Below, in pieces: positions 51,881-61,968 of a stretch of DNA of 64,000 nt. The first letter of the stretch is position 1. Each line of letters begins with the position of its first letter. A program made the position numbers and the translations under genes. The notes below the pieces were generated by a model. It did no database searches and was not told the DNA's origin. It saw only the letters and a program-made list of their open reading frames with translations. The stretch is from Oscillospiraceae bacterium (GTDB taxonomy: Bacteria > Bacillota > Clostridia > Oscillospirales > Oscillospiraceae), in the NCBI GenBank assembly GCA_017516065.1, contig JAFWDQ010000003.1, positions 1-64,000 on the forward strand, given 5' to 3'.

Positions 51881-53131
51881 TTATTTCTTGAAATCGAAGC
51901 CGCCGCAGCGGATGTCCTTGTTGGCTTCCATCTCGGCGATGCGCTCGTCGGTGTAGCCCAGACCCTTCATGATCTCGGCGGTGTCGCCGCCCAGAGCCGG
52001 GAACTTTCTCATCTCGGGGGGCAGACCGGCCTCTTCGAACTGGACCGGGTTGCGCACGGCGGTGAACTTGCCGGCCTTGTACTCGACCTCATAGAAGTAA
52101 TCGTTGGCCCAGGCCTGAGGATCCTTCAGGACTTCCTTCCAGACCAGCGCCACGGCGAAGGCGATGTCAGCCTCGGTGAGGACCTTGGAGGCCTCTTCCG
52201 CGGTCATGGAGGCGTACACGGCAGCGATCTCGTCATACAGCTTGCCGCTGTTGCCGTCCTTCTGCAGGGCGGCGAAGTTGCAGAAGCGCTCGTCCTCGAT
52301 CCACTCGGGATGACCGAAAGCCTTGGCGAAGTTGGGGAACATCAGGTTGTAGATGGGCATGCAGGTCTGGATCCAGCGCTCATCCTTGGTCTTGTAGCAG
52401 GTCATCAGGGGGTTGGGAGCCTGATGCTTGGTGATGGGGTACTCGATCAGACCGTACTGGCAGGTCTGGATCATGGTGCCCTGCATGAAGATAGCGGTGC
52501 CCAGCAGGCTGCAGGAGACCTTCTCGCCCTTGCCGGTCTTGGAGGCTCTGTACAGAGCGGCCAGAACGCCGGCGGCCAGGCTCATGCCGGTGGCACGGTC
52601 GCCCATGCTGGGGATCAGGTTCATCGGGGTCTGGCCGGCCTCATACAGGCTGCCCAGAATACCGGAGCGGGTCCAGAAAGCGGTGAAGTCGTAGCCGGGC
52701 AGATCCTTGTCGGGACCCTTCTCACCGAAGCCGGTGACGGTGGCATAAACCAGCTTGGGGAACTGAGCCTTCAGGTCTTCATAGCTCAGCTTCATGCGGG
52801 CCAGAGCCTGGGGACGCCAGTTGGTGACGAAGATGTCCGCGTCGGCGATGAGCTTCATGAGAATGTCATAGCACTCGGGATTCTTCAGGTTCATGGAAAT
52901 GCTGCGCTTGTTGCCGTTTTCCAGCTCGAACACCAGGTTGTGCTGCATCTCGTCCTTGAACACGGGGCGGGCCTCGCCCTCAGCAGCCCAGCGGATGCCG
53001 TCGCCGGTCAGCGCCTCGACCTTGATGACGTCGGCGCCCTGGTCGGCGAAGAAACGGGTGGCGCAGGGAGCGGCAACGAAGGTCGCCAGCTCAACGACTT
53101 TTACACCGGAAAGGGGTCTGTTTTCAAACAT
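51881..53131 (-). CDS. Class III (CaiB/BaiF-type) CoA-transferase
   Basis: 416 aa. N-terminal LSGVKVVELATFVAAPCATR then FFADQGADVIKVEAL is the family nucleotide/CoA fold. The catalytic Asp lies in PSMGDRATGMSLAAGVLAAL (near 173). The overall pattern resembles 2-hydroxyacyl CoA-transferases of the HadA group used in amino acid fermentation, but the substrate cannot be read from the sequence. ATG follows AAGGAG. Monocistronic, with a promoter that shares the candidate TetR operator of the acyl-CoA operon, so probably part of the same pathway. Confidence 0.88.
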   Translation of the reverse strand: MFENRPLSGVKVVELATFVAAPCATRFFADQGADVIKVEALTGDGIRWAAEGEARPVFKDEMQHNLVFELENGNKRSISMNLKNPECYDILMKLIADADIFVTNWRPQALARMKLSYEDLKAQFPKLVYATVTGFGEKGPDKDLPGYDFTAFWTRSGILGSLYEAGQTPMNLIPSMGDRATGMSLAAGVLAALYRASKTGKGEKVSCSLLGTAIFMQGTMIQTCQYGLIEYPITKHQAPNPLMTCYKTKDERWIQTCMPIYNLMFPNFAKAFGHPEWIEDERFCNFAALQKDGNSGKLYDEIAAVYASMTAEEASKVLTEADIAFAVALVWKEVLKDPQAWANDYFYEVEYKAGKFTAVRNPVQFEEAGLPPEMRKFPALGGDTAEIMKGLGYTDERIAEMEANKDIRCGGFDFKK

Positions 53132-53200
53132 ATAACTCGCTCCTTATAAAAAAATGTTTTTAGATCACGGTGACTGGATGTACAGTCTTTCACATTTGTC

Positions 53201-53228
53201 ATTATACCACAGGAATGAAAAATAGCAA
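53201..53228 (-). promoter_or_regulatory. Promoter of the class III CoA-transferase gene
   Basis: Minus strand: TTGCTA (53228-53223), 16-nt spacer, perfect TATAAT (53206-53201). Confidence 0.65.
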
Positions 53229-53232
53229 GAAA

Positions 53233-53251
53233 TTTTGAACGAAATTCAAAA
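53233..53251. promoter_or_regulatory. Candidate TetR operator 2
   Basis: Perfect inverted repeat TTTTGAA-CGAAA-TTCAAAA, 4 nt upstream of the -35. Shares TGAA-N5-TTCAAAAA with the site at 50822-50841. Confidence 0.55.
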
Positions 53252-53302
53252 ATCCCGCCGTATTTTCTCCGCCGGAGACCCGCTCCCCTCTTGCTGCCGC
53301 GC

Positions 53303-53338
53303 AAAACGGCCCCGGGAGAGCGCTCTCTCCCGGGGCCG
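53303..53338 (-). terminator. Terminator of the SPFH/NfeD operon
   Basis: Minus strand: CGGCCCCGGGAGAG / CTCTCCCGGGGCCG with a 4-nt loop, then TTTTG, about 14 nt after the SPFH stop. Confidence 0.75.
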
Positions 53339-53351
53339 CACCGGACTGTGA

Positions 53352-54260
53352 TTATTTCTGTTCCTCCTCGGCCTTCGGCTCCGTGAACAGCTCCTTGGCG
53401 CTGGCGCAGAGGCCGGCCAGCCCCTGGATCTCGGAGGGGATGATGATCTTGGTGGCCTTGCCGTTGGCGGCCTTCTGGAAAGCCTCCAGAGCCTTGAGCT
53501 TGACCACCTGGTCGTTGGGGGCCGCCTCGTTGAGGAGCTTCAGTCCCGCGGCCATGGCCTCCTGGACCTTCAGGATCGCCGCGGCTTCCGCCTCGGCGGC
53601 CATGATCCGGGCCTGCTTTTCCGCGTCGGCCCGGAGGATCACGGACTGCTTCTGGCCCTCGGCCACCAGGATCTGGCTGGCCTTCTGGCCCTCGGCCTGA
53701 AGGATGGCCTCACGGCGTTCCCGCTCGGCCTTCATCTGCTTCTCCATGGCGTTCTGGATCTCACGGGGCGGCAGGATGTTCTTCAGCTCCACCCGGTTGA
53801 CCTTGATGCCCCAAGGGTCCGTGGCCTCGTCCAGGATCGTGCGCATCTTCGTATTGATGACGTCGCGGCTGGTGAGGGACTGGTCCAGCTCCAGATCGCC
53901 GATGATATTACGCAGGGTGGTGGCGGCCAGGTTCTCAATGGCATTCATGGGCTGTTCCACGCCGTAGACGTAGAGCTTCGGGTCGGTGATCTGGAAGTAC
54001 AGCACCGTGTCGATCTGCATGGTGACGTTGTCCTTGGTGATGACCGGCTGGGGCGGGAAATCCGCCACCTGCTCCTTGAGGGAGACGACCTTCACCACCC
54101 GCTCGATGAGGGGGATCTTGAAGTGCAGGCCCACGCCCCAGACCGCCTGAAACGCGCCCAGGCGCTCGATGATGAAGGCCTTGGACTGCTGGACGATCTT
54201 GATATTCGTCGCCAGAACGATGAGAACAATGATGATGATAATGATCCACAGAATCGGCAT
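53352..54260 (-). CDS. SPFH/Band 7 membrane scaffold protein (paraslipin/QmcA-like)
   Basis: 302 aa. One N-terminal membrane segment (about 2-20) is followed by a Band 7 domain (about 20-180) with AFIIERLGAFQAVWGVGLHF and PLIERVVKVVSLKEQVADFP. Next is a charged, Ala/Glu-rich coiled-coil (about 180-240, RREAILQAEGQKASQILVAE repeats) and a C-terminal VQEAMAAGLKLL region. Such proteins form oligomeric membrane scaffolds. Directly downstream of an NfeD gene (10-nt gap), the classic functional pair. Confidence 0.9.
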   Translation of the reverse strand: MPILWIIIIIIVLIVLATNIKIVQQSKAFIIERLGAFQAVWGVGLHFKIPLIERVVKVVSLKEQVADFPPQPVITKDNVTMQIDTVLYFQITDPKLYVYGVEQPMNAIENLAATTLRNIIGDLELDQSLTSRDVINTKMRTILDEATDPWGIKVNRVELKNILPPREIQNAMEKQMKAERERREAILQAEGQKASQILVAEGQKQSVILRADAEKQARIMAAEAEAAAILKVQEAMAAGLKLLNEAAPNDQVVKLKALEAFQKAANGKATKIIIPSEIQGLAGLCASAKELFTEPKAEEEQK

Positions 54261-54270
54261 AATAACCTCC

Positions 54271-54729
54271 TTATTCCGACGGTTCCCCGCTGCTTTCGGT
54301 CAGCGGCTCGACGAAGGCTCTCACGCCCTCGATCCGAAGCACGCGGACCCGGCTGCCCTCGGGGATCGTCTGGCCTGTTTCGGACCGTGCGGTCCACGTA
54401 TTGCCGCCGGTCTTCACCTGTCCGGTGCCGGCCACGTTGTCGATGGTCTCCGTCACTACTGCCTCAGTATCAATGATCCGATCGGCGTTGGTGCGGGTCT
54501 GCCGGGGAGTGAGATACTTCTTTGCCAAAGGCCGTATCAGGATCATGGTCACGGCGCTGACGACCAGAAACAGCACGATCTGCAGCCACAGCGGTCCCCT
54601 GCAGGTCGCCGTGATGAACGCGGCCAGCGCTCCCACGCAGAACCAGATGGAGGCCAGACCCAGCGTCGCCGCCTCAACGATGGCGAAGACCACCACCAGG
54701 ACCAGCCAGATGATCGCTATAAGATCCAT
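54271..54729 (-). CDS. NfeD-like membrane protein
   Basis: 152 aa. Two or three N-terminal membrane segments (about 3-65) are followed by an OB-fold domain (about 85-145) with TEAVVTETIDNVAGTGQVKT and RVRVLRIEGVRAFVEPL. Short NfeD form without a ClpP-like protease domain. Partners SPFH proteins in membrane quality control or lipid domains. ATG follows AAGGAGGG. Co-transcribed with the SPFH gene. Confidence 0.88.
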   Translation of the reverse strand: MDLIAIIWLVLVVVFAIVEAATLGLASIWFCVGALAAFITATCRGPLWLQIVLFLVVSAVTMILIRPLAKKYLTPRQTRTNADRIIDTEAVVTETIDNVAGTGQVKTGGNTWTARSETGQTIPEGSRVRVLRIEGVRAFVEPLTESSGEPSE

Positions 54730-54783
54730 ACCGGCACCCTCCTTTCCGTACTATGACATTCGCGTCGGTTTTCTTCCTGCCAT

Positions 54784-54812
54784 AGTATATCAGATTATTC
54801 GACGCGATACAA
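54784..54812 (-). promoter_or_regulatory. Promoter of the NfeD/SPFH operon
   Basis: Minus strand: TTGTAT (54812-54807), 17-nt spacer, TATACT (54789-54784). Confidence 0.55.
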
Positions 54813-54815
54813 GCA

Positions 54816-54844
54816 TTGCGAAGCGATGGGAAAAGATGTATACT
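54816..54844 (+). promoter_or_regulatory. Promoter of the THUMP methyltransferase gene
   Basis: TTGCGA (54816-54821), 17-nt spacer, TATACT (54839-54844), back to back with the NfeD promoter. Confidence 0.55.
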
Positions 54845-54883
54845 GAACAGGTCGGTGCTGACCGGACACAGGAGGCGCATAGT

Positions 54884-56011
54884 ATGGATAAGCTGCGTTT
54901 TGCCGTGCCCTGCCTGCTGGGACTGGAGTCCCTGGTGGCGGAGGAACTGCGGCGTCTGAATATGGCCGGGGTCCGTGCGGAGAACGGCCGGGTGTTCTTC
55001 GAGGGCTCCCCTTCCGATATCGCCCGGGCCAACGTAGGCCTGCGCTGCGGCGCCCGGGTGCTGCTGGTGCTCTCGGAGTTCCGGGCACGGACCTTCGAGG
55101 AGCTGTTCCAGGGCGTCCGGGCCGTCCCCTGGCCGGATATGATCCCGGAAAACGGTGCTTTCCCCGTCCGGGGCTGGTCCATCACCTCCCAGCTGTCCTC
55201 CGTGCCCGCCTGTCAGTCCATCGTGAAAAAGGCCGTGGTGGAGCGGATGAAGGACCGGTATCCTCTGGAGCAGTTTCCGGAAGACGGGGCGGAATATCCC
55301 GTGCGCTTCTCCCTGTACAAGGACCGGGCGCTGGTGGGACTGGATACCTCCGGCGAGGGGCTCTACAAACGGGGCTACCGGGCCGTGGGCGTCACGGCGC
55401 CCCTCCGTGAGACGCTGGCGGCGGCCCTGGTGCTGCTGTCAAAATACCGGGGCAAAGACCCCCTCTGCGATCCCTTCTGCGGCTCCGGCACCATCCCCAT
55501 CGAGGCGGCCCTCATCGCCAAAAACCGGGCCCCGGGTCTGGACCGCAGCTTCATTTCCCAGCGGTGGGGCTGGCTGCCCTCCCGGATCTGGAGCGACGCG
55601 GCCCAGGAGGCGGAGAGCCGGGAATTCCACGGTCAGTATGACATCTGGGGCGGCGACATCGATCCCGACGCCGTGGCGCTGGCCCGTCACAACGCCCGAC
55701 TGGCCGGCGTGGAGGATACCGTCCGCTTCGAGGTCGCCGACGCCGGGGCGTTCTCCCGCCCGGAGCCCTACGGACGGATCATCACGAATCCCCCCTACGG
55801 CGAGCGTATCTCCAGCCGCCTCGAGGCCGAGGAGCTGTACCGGGCCTTCGGCGCCGCCTGCGACGCCCTGCCCCCGGGCTGGCGGGTGGGGATCCTCTCC
55901 TCCCACCCGGAGCTGGAACGCTGCTTCGGCCGCCCCGCAGACCGGCGGCGGAAGCTCTACAACGGCATGATCCGGTGCAATTTTTATCAGTATGAGAAGC
56001 GGCAGGGGTGA
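54884..56011 (+). CDS. THUMP-domain class I RNA methyltransferase (RlmL-N / YpsC family)
   Basis: 375 aa. A THUMP domain (about 45-155) is followed by a Rossmann methyltransferase domain (about 160-375). Motifs are CDPFCGSGTIPIEAALIAKN (near 200), GGDIDPDAVALARHNARLAG (near 258) and IITNPPYGERI (near 302), the NPPY of N2-guanine or N6-adenine methylation. Probably the m2G2445 methyltransferase of 23S rRNA by family, but rRNA target not proven. ATG at 54884 follows AGGAGG; the long upstream open frame is antisense to nfeD. Confidence 0.88.
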   Translation: MDKLRFAVPCLLGLESLVAEELRRLNMAGVRAENGRVFFEGSPSDIARANVGLRCGARVLLVLSEFRARTFEELFQGVRAVPWPDMIPENGAFPVRGWSITSQLSSVPACQSIVKKAVVERMKDRYPLEQFPEDGAEYPVRFSLYKDRALVGLDTSGEGLYKRGYRAVGVTAPLRETLAAALVLLSKYRGKDPLCDPFCGSGTIPIEAALIAKNRAPGLDRSFISQRWGWLPSRIWSDAAQEAESREFHGQYDIWGGDIDPDAVALARHNARLAGVEDTVRFEVADAGAFSRPEPYGRIITNPPYGERISSRLEAEELYRAFGAACDALPPGWRVGILSSHPELERCFGRPADRRRKLYNGMIRCNFYQYEKRQG

Positions 56012-56164
56012 CGGCGGGGACAGAACGGCGCTTTTTCCGTTTCCCTCCCCTTCAAATCCCGTGAGAGGAGAAGAAATCGGGAGAAATCAGCTTCTCCCAT
56101 TCAGCTCTTTTCGATTCATGATAAAATTTTCCGGAAAATCAGGCTTAAACAGGAAAATTCAAGC

Positions 56165-56193
56165 TTGCGCAACGGAGCCGGATGCAGTATGAT
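56165..56193 (+). promoter_or_regulatory. Promoter of groESL
   Basis: TTGCGC (56165-56170), 17-nt spacer, TATGAT (56188-56193), just upstream of the CIRCE operator. Confidence 0.7.
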
Positions 56194-56202
56194 AATGGAG
56201 GT

Positions 56203-56229
56203 TTAGCACTCGGCTTGTCAGAGTGCTAA
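56203..56229. promoter_or_regulatory. CIRCE operator (HrcA binding site)
   Basis: Perfect match to the CIRCE consensus: TTAGCACTC, nine-base spacer, GAGTGCTAA. It lies at the predicted transcription start, so HrcA would repress groESL until heat or misfolding stress. hrcA itself is not in the window. Confidence 0.95.
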
Positions 56230-56271
56230 ACCCGGCCGGTATTACGGTCGATTTTACTTTTTATATTCTAA

Positions 56272-58224
<1,953 letters not shown>

Positions 58225-58242
58225 TCGACTGAAAAAATGAAG

Positions 58243-58279
58243 CAGCCGGCACAGCGATCTGCTGTGCCGGCTGTTTTTT
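58243..58279 (+). terminator. Terminator of groESL
   Basis: CAGCCGGCACAGC / GCTGTGCCGGCTG with a 5-nt loop, then TTTTTT. Confidence 0.9.
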
Positions 58280-58312
58280 CGCCAGCGGGCGGGGATGTGA
58301 AACGTTTTAAAG

Positions 58313-58785
58313 GACGGGCCGCCTGCGGGCGGGGAACCCGACCGGGGCCTACTTTCTGTGTCGCGACAGAAAGTAGGCAAAGAACGCGCATAGAAACCCA
58401 TGGTTTCTATGTATTTCCTTTCCCGGTCTGACGAAGGTGCCGGCAAAGACAGCTCGGCGCAGCAAACAAGGATTGTGCCTGCTTCCTGCTTCGCTACCGC
58501 TCTTACTCTGTCGTTTCGGTCCCTGCTCCTCTGCAACCGCGCCTTGGAGGGTGCAAATCGGCGGCTGGCCGCGTCACACACCGCAGAAGCGCGCCAGCGC
58601 GGGTGGGTTGCACCAGACAATTCAGGGCTTTGCCGGCCGGGGTCGTTGAGAGGCTGGGACTGTCCTGTCATAAGGGAGGGGATTCCACAAGGGGAACCCC
58701 GTGATAAGGGGTTCCCCTTTGGTGCGTTCTTTGGTGACTTTCTGTCGCACACAGAAAGTCACCCGCCGGAGGCACGTCCTTAAAA
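58313..58785. repeat. Family B intergenic element, most complete copy
   Basis: Fills the 647-nt gap between groEL and ribF (58225-58871) between the two terminators. The left end has hairpin CTACTTTCTGT / ACAGAAAGTAG (58349-58376) followed by GGCAAAGAACGC. The right end, read inverted, has GTGACTTTCTGT / ACAGAAAGTCAC (58734-58762) followed by CAAAGAACGC. The ends are therefore terminal inverted repeats of about 38 nt. Internal hairpins: CATAGAAACC / GGTTTCTATG (about 58389) and AAGGGGAACCCC / GGGGTTCCCCTT (58689-58719). No transposase or convincing ORF. Confidence 0.8.
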
Positions 58786-58813
58786 ACTCTTATCTTTCTC
58801 CGCAGTCAAATAG

Positions 58814-58860
58814 AAAAAAGCCCCGGACCGGACCCGCTTTGCGGGCGCCGGTTCGGGACT
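58814..58860 (-). terminator. Terminator of the infB-ribF operon
   Basis: Minus strand: AGTCCCGAACCGG / CCGGTCCGGGGCT (two G-U pairs) with an inner CCCGC/GCGGG stem, then TTTTT. Confidence 0.75.
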
Positions 58861-58871
58861 TATGCGTTTTC

Positions 58872-59780
58872 TCAGCCTTCCAGGAATTCCGGGTGACGCT
58901 CTATCCAGCTGCGCACCACATCCCGGTCCCGGTGGATCTCCCGGACCAGCTCCTCCAGAGAGCTGAACTTCCGCTCCGGACGCAGGTAGTCGTACAGCTC
59001 CACCCGCAGGTGCTGGCCGTAGAGATCGCCGTCGAAGTCCAGCAGCCAGCTCTCGATGGACACCCGGGCGCTGTCGTCCACCGTGGGGCGCACGCCGATG
59101 TTCGTCACCGCCGGGTAGCGTGCTCCGCTCTCCAGCCGTGCCACAGTGGTGTAGACCCCGAAGGGCGGCAGCAGCAGACCCTCCGACGGCGTCAGATTCG
59201 TGGTGGGGATGCCGATCCGGCGGCCCAGCCGTTTGCCGTGCTCCACGGTGCCGCTGAGCATATAGGGATGCCCCAGAAACCGCCTGGCTTCCCGGACGTT
59301 GCCCTCGGTGACCAGGCCCCGGATATAGGTGGAGCTGACTGTGGTGCCGGACAGGGCGATCTTGTCGATGACCTGGCAGGCCAGACCCAGCTGGGCACAT
59401 TTTTCCTGCAGCATGGCGGAGGTGCCCGCGCCCTTCCAGCCGAACCGGTAGTCCCGGCCGCAGACCACGCCCACGGCGTCGTACTCCCGGATCAGGACCT
59501 CCGTAATGAAGTCGTCCCAGGGCAGCTGCCGCAGCTCGTCGTCGAAGATCAGGGTCAGCATCTCCACCCCGTACAGCTCCTCCATCAGCTCCCGGCGCAC
59601 GTCCAGAGAACTGAGCAGCGGCACAGGCTGGCCGCCCATCCGCTTGGCCGGAGGCACGTCAAAGGTCACCGCCGCAGGCGTGGCCTCCAGTTCCCGCGCC
59701 ATCTCCGCCGCCCGGCGGAACAGCGCCCCGTGTCCGATATGGACGCCGTCAAAAAAGCCCAGGGCTATTACCCGTTTCAT
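58872..59780 (-). CDS. ribF: Bifunctional riboflavin kinase / FAD synthetase
   Basis: 302 aa. The N-terminal FAD synthetase domain begins VIALGFFDGVHIGHGALFRR (nucleotidyltransferase HxGH). SSTYIRGLVTEGNVREARRF leads to the C-terminal riboflavin kinase domain with HGKRLGRRIGIPTTNLTP, and VTNIGVRPTVDD near 220. Makes FMN and FAD. ATG follows AAGGAG. Last gene of the infB-rbfA-nrnA-truB-ribF operon, a common Firmicutes order. No FMN riboswitch is present. Confidence 0.95.
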   Translation of the reverse strand: MKRVIALGFFDGVHIGHGALFRRAAEMARELEATPAAVTFDVPPAKRMGGQPVPLLSSLDVRRELMEELYGVEMLTLIFDDELRQLPWDDFITEVLIREYDAVGVVCGRDYRFGWKGAGTSAMLQEKCAQLGLACQVIDKIALSGTTVSSTYIRGLVTEGNVREARRFLGHPYMLSGTVEHGKRLGRRIGIPTTNLTPSEGLLLPPFGVYTTVARLESGARYPAVTNIGVRPTVDDSARVSIESWLLDFDGDLYGQHLRVELYDYLRPERKFSSLEELVREIHRDRDVVRSWIERHPEFLEG

Positions 59781-59805
59781 GGGCCCGCACTCCTTTTCAA
59801 AAGAT

Positions 59806-60672
59806 TCAGAAGAAATTCCGGATGCTGGTCATCCGGCCCGTCTCATCCAGCCGCCCCAGCATCAGAAAGCTGCCGTCGGCGCCGAAAACCCGATAGTCTC
59901 CCGGCTCGCCCCGGACAGCAAAGCCCATGCCGTTGCGGCACCGCCGCTCCGTCTCGCCGCCGATGTCCAGCCGGGGCAGAGAGGCAAAGCACGCCTCCAC
60001 CGGCCGCAGCAGCTCCTCCGCCTGGCCGGCCGCCGCCAGCTCCGCCACCGTCTCCAGGGTCACGGCCTGCTCCTCGGTAAAATCCGCTACCCGGGTCCGC
60101 CGCAGGGCCGCCATGCAGCCGCCGCAGCCCAGTTGAGCGCCGATGTCGTGGCAGAGGGTCCGGACGTAGGTGCCCTTGGAGCACACCACCCGGAGCCGGA
60201 CGCCGTCCCGGTCCCAGCCCTCCTGCTCCAGCAGGCGGATCGTCACCGGCCGGGGGGCGCGGTCCACGGTCTCCCCTCTCCGGGCCAGCTTATACAGGGG
60301 CTGGCCCTTCACCTTGACGGCGGAATACATGGGGGGGATCTGTTCGATATCGCCCCGGAACCGGGCCAGCACCGTCTCCAGCTCCGCCGGGCCGGCGATC
60401 ACGGGGTGCTCCTCCAGCACCGTGCCGGTGGTATCCTGGGTGTCGGTGACCGTGCCCAGCCGCAGCAGGGCCCGGTACTCCTTGTCCCCCTCCACGGCAA
60501 ACTGGACACCCCGGGTGGCCTTGCCCACGAAGACCGGCAGTACGCCGGTGGCCATGGGATCCAGGGTTCCGCCGTGGCCGATGCGCCGCTCATGGAGCAG
60601 ACCCCGGAGCTTGCCTACCACGTCGTGACTGGTCCAGTCCGCCGGCTTGTCGATGATCAGGATGCCGTTCAT
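59806..60672 (-). CDS. truB: tRNA pseudouridine-55 synthase
   Basis: 288 aa. N-terminal GILIIDKPADWTSHDVVGKL, the catalytic-Asp motif GHGGTLDPMATGVLPVFVGK (Asp in GGTLDP), QIPPMYSAVKVKGQPLYKLA and KGTYVRTLCHDIGAQLGC are diagnostic. The C-terminal PUA-like tail is about 230-288. ATG at 60672 overlaps the nrnA stop by 4 nt (ATGA). Confidence 0.95.
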   Translation of the reverse strand: MNGILIIDKPADWTSHDVVGKLRGLLHERRIGHGGTLDPMATGVLPVFVGKATRGVQFAVEGDKEYRALLRLGTVTDTQDTTGTVLEEHPVIAGPAELETVLARFRGDIEQIPPMYSAVKVKGQPLYKLARRGETVDRAPRPVTIRLLEQEGWDRDGVRLRVVCSKGTYVRTLCHDIGAQLGCGGCMAALRRTRVADFTEEQAVTLETVAELAAAGQAEELLRPVEACFASLPRLDIGGETERRCRNGMGFAVRGEPGDYRVFGADGSFLMLGRLDETGRMTSIRNFF

Positions 60673-61607
60673 ACCGGCGTCTTCCCCCGATATGCCTCCA
60701 GCGCCGCCAGGACCTGTTCCCGGGCCGCCTCCACGGGGCCGGGGAGCGTACAGCCCGCTGCCGCCGGATGGCCGCCGCCGCCCAGAAGGGCGCAGACGGC
60801 GGAGGCGTCGATGCCCGGCGCAGTGCGCAGGGATACCTTGCACTGGCCGTCCGCGAGTTCCTGGAGCGTGACGCCTACGCTGGTATCCCGGACCTGCCGG
60901 GCGAAGTTGGCCAGGTCGTCCAGATCGTCGACGGTGGCCCCCAGCTCATTCAGCTGCGCCTGGGTCACGGATACGATCACCGTGTCCCCACGGATCTCCA
61001 TTCCCTGAGTCAGCAGCGCCTCCAGCCGGAGACGGCAGAGGGATTTTTCAATAAAAAACGTCCGGTGGACGGACAGCGCGTCGATGCCCGTCCGCATCAG
61101 CTCCGCCGCGGCCCGATGCGTGGCGGCGGAAGTGTTCCCGTAGCGGAAGCAGCCGGTGTCCGTAGTCAGCGCCACGTACAGCGGCGCCGCGATCTCCCGG
61201 GTCGGGATGGTCAGATCCCAGACGATCTCCAGAATGATCTCGCCGCAGGAGGACCGGTTCGTTACGCAGGTGTGATCGGCATAGGGAACGTGGGACATAT
61301 GGTGGTCGATGGCCAGCTCCACGGCCAGGTCCCCGGCGTTGGTCTGCAGCATGCTCCGCTCCGCTGTGTCCACGCTGACCACATGGGCCGGAACGAAGTC
61401 CGCCGGGGCCAGATACGGTCGGGACCAGACGTGGAAAGACACGCCCTCGTCTGGATTTTCCAGTACGAAGGCGCGTTTGTCCATAGCTCGCAGCGCGGCG
61501 CACAGGCCCGCCGCGCTGCCCACCGCGTCGCCGTCGGGGCGGCGGTGGTTCAAGATCAGTATATCATCCCAGCCGCGCAGCAGCGCGGCGGCTTCCCGTT
61601 CAGTCAT
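60669..61607 (-). CDS. nrnA: DHH-family phosphoesterase, NrnA-like (nanoRNase / pAp phosphatase)
   Basis: 312 aa. The DHH domain has ILNHRRPDGDAVGSAAGLCA (near 17-36) and AIDHHMSHVPYAD (DHH motif). The DHHA1 domain ends with CALLGGGGHPAAAGCTL. Degrades short RNAs and dephosphorylates 3'-phosphoadenosine 5'-phosphate in relatives. ATG at 61607 lies inside the end of rbfA (8-nt overlap) with GGAGGA 8 nt upstream. Its stop overlaps the truB start. Confidence 0.92.
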   Translation of the reverse strand: MTEREAAALLRGWDDILILNHRRPDGDAVGSAAGLCAALRAMDKRAFVLENPDEGVSFHVWSRPYLAPADFVPAHVVSVDTAERSMLQTNAGDLAVELAIDHHMSHVPYADHTCVTNRSSCGEIILEIVWDLTIPTREIAAPLYVALTTDTGCFRYGNTSAATHRAAAELMRTGIDALSVHRTFFIEKSLCRLRLEALLTQGMEIRGDTVIVSVTQAQLNELGATVDDLDDLANFARQVRDTSVGVTLQELADGQCKVSLRTAPGIDASAVCALLGGGGHPAAAGCTLPGPVEAAREQVLAALEAYRGKTPV

Positions 61608-61965
61608 TGGGCTCGTCCTCCGTCTCCCCGGTCTCGATGTCCCGGAGGATCGACAGGATCCGGGCGCCCTTGTCGATGGAGTCATCCTGCTGGAACACCA
61701 GCTCCGGCGTATACCGCAGGGACAGAGCGGCTCCCAGCTCCCGGCGCAGATAGCCCGCGGCGGACTTGAGGCCCCGGAAGACCTCTCTGGCGTCGCTCTT
61801 GTCCAGCAGGCTGATATAGACTCTGGCGTAGCGCAGATCCTGGGTGGTGTCCACCCGGGTGATGCTGACCATGCCCCGGACCCGGGGGTCCTTCAGGTCC
61901 CGGATCAGCACCGACAGTTCCCGGGTGATCTCCTCGTTGATTCGGTTGATACGGTTCGATGCCAT
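61600..61965 (-). CDS. rbfA: Ribosome-binding factor A
   Basis: 121 aa. MASNRINRINEEITRELSVL at the start, then DPRVRGMVSITRVDTTQDLR and the KH-like GLKSAAGYLRRELGAALSLR with the helix-kink-helix. Acidic tail TGETEDEPND. Assists 30S maturation. ATG 3 nt after the infB stop, with its GAGGT site inside infB. Confidence 0.95.
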   Translation of the reverse strand: MASNRINRINEEITRELSVLIRDLKDPRVRGMVSITRVDTTQDLRYARVYISLLDKSDAREVFRGLKSAAGYLRRELGAALSLRYTPELVFQQDDSIDKGARILSILRDIETGETEDEPND

Positions 61966-61968
61966 CGT

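Noticed and set aside
59781..59805. FMN riboswitch for ribF
   Set aside because: Only 25 nt separate truB and ribF, so there is no room. ribF belongs to the infB operon.
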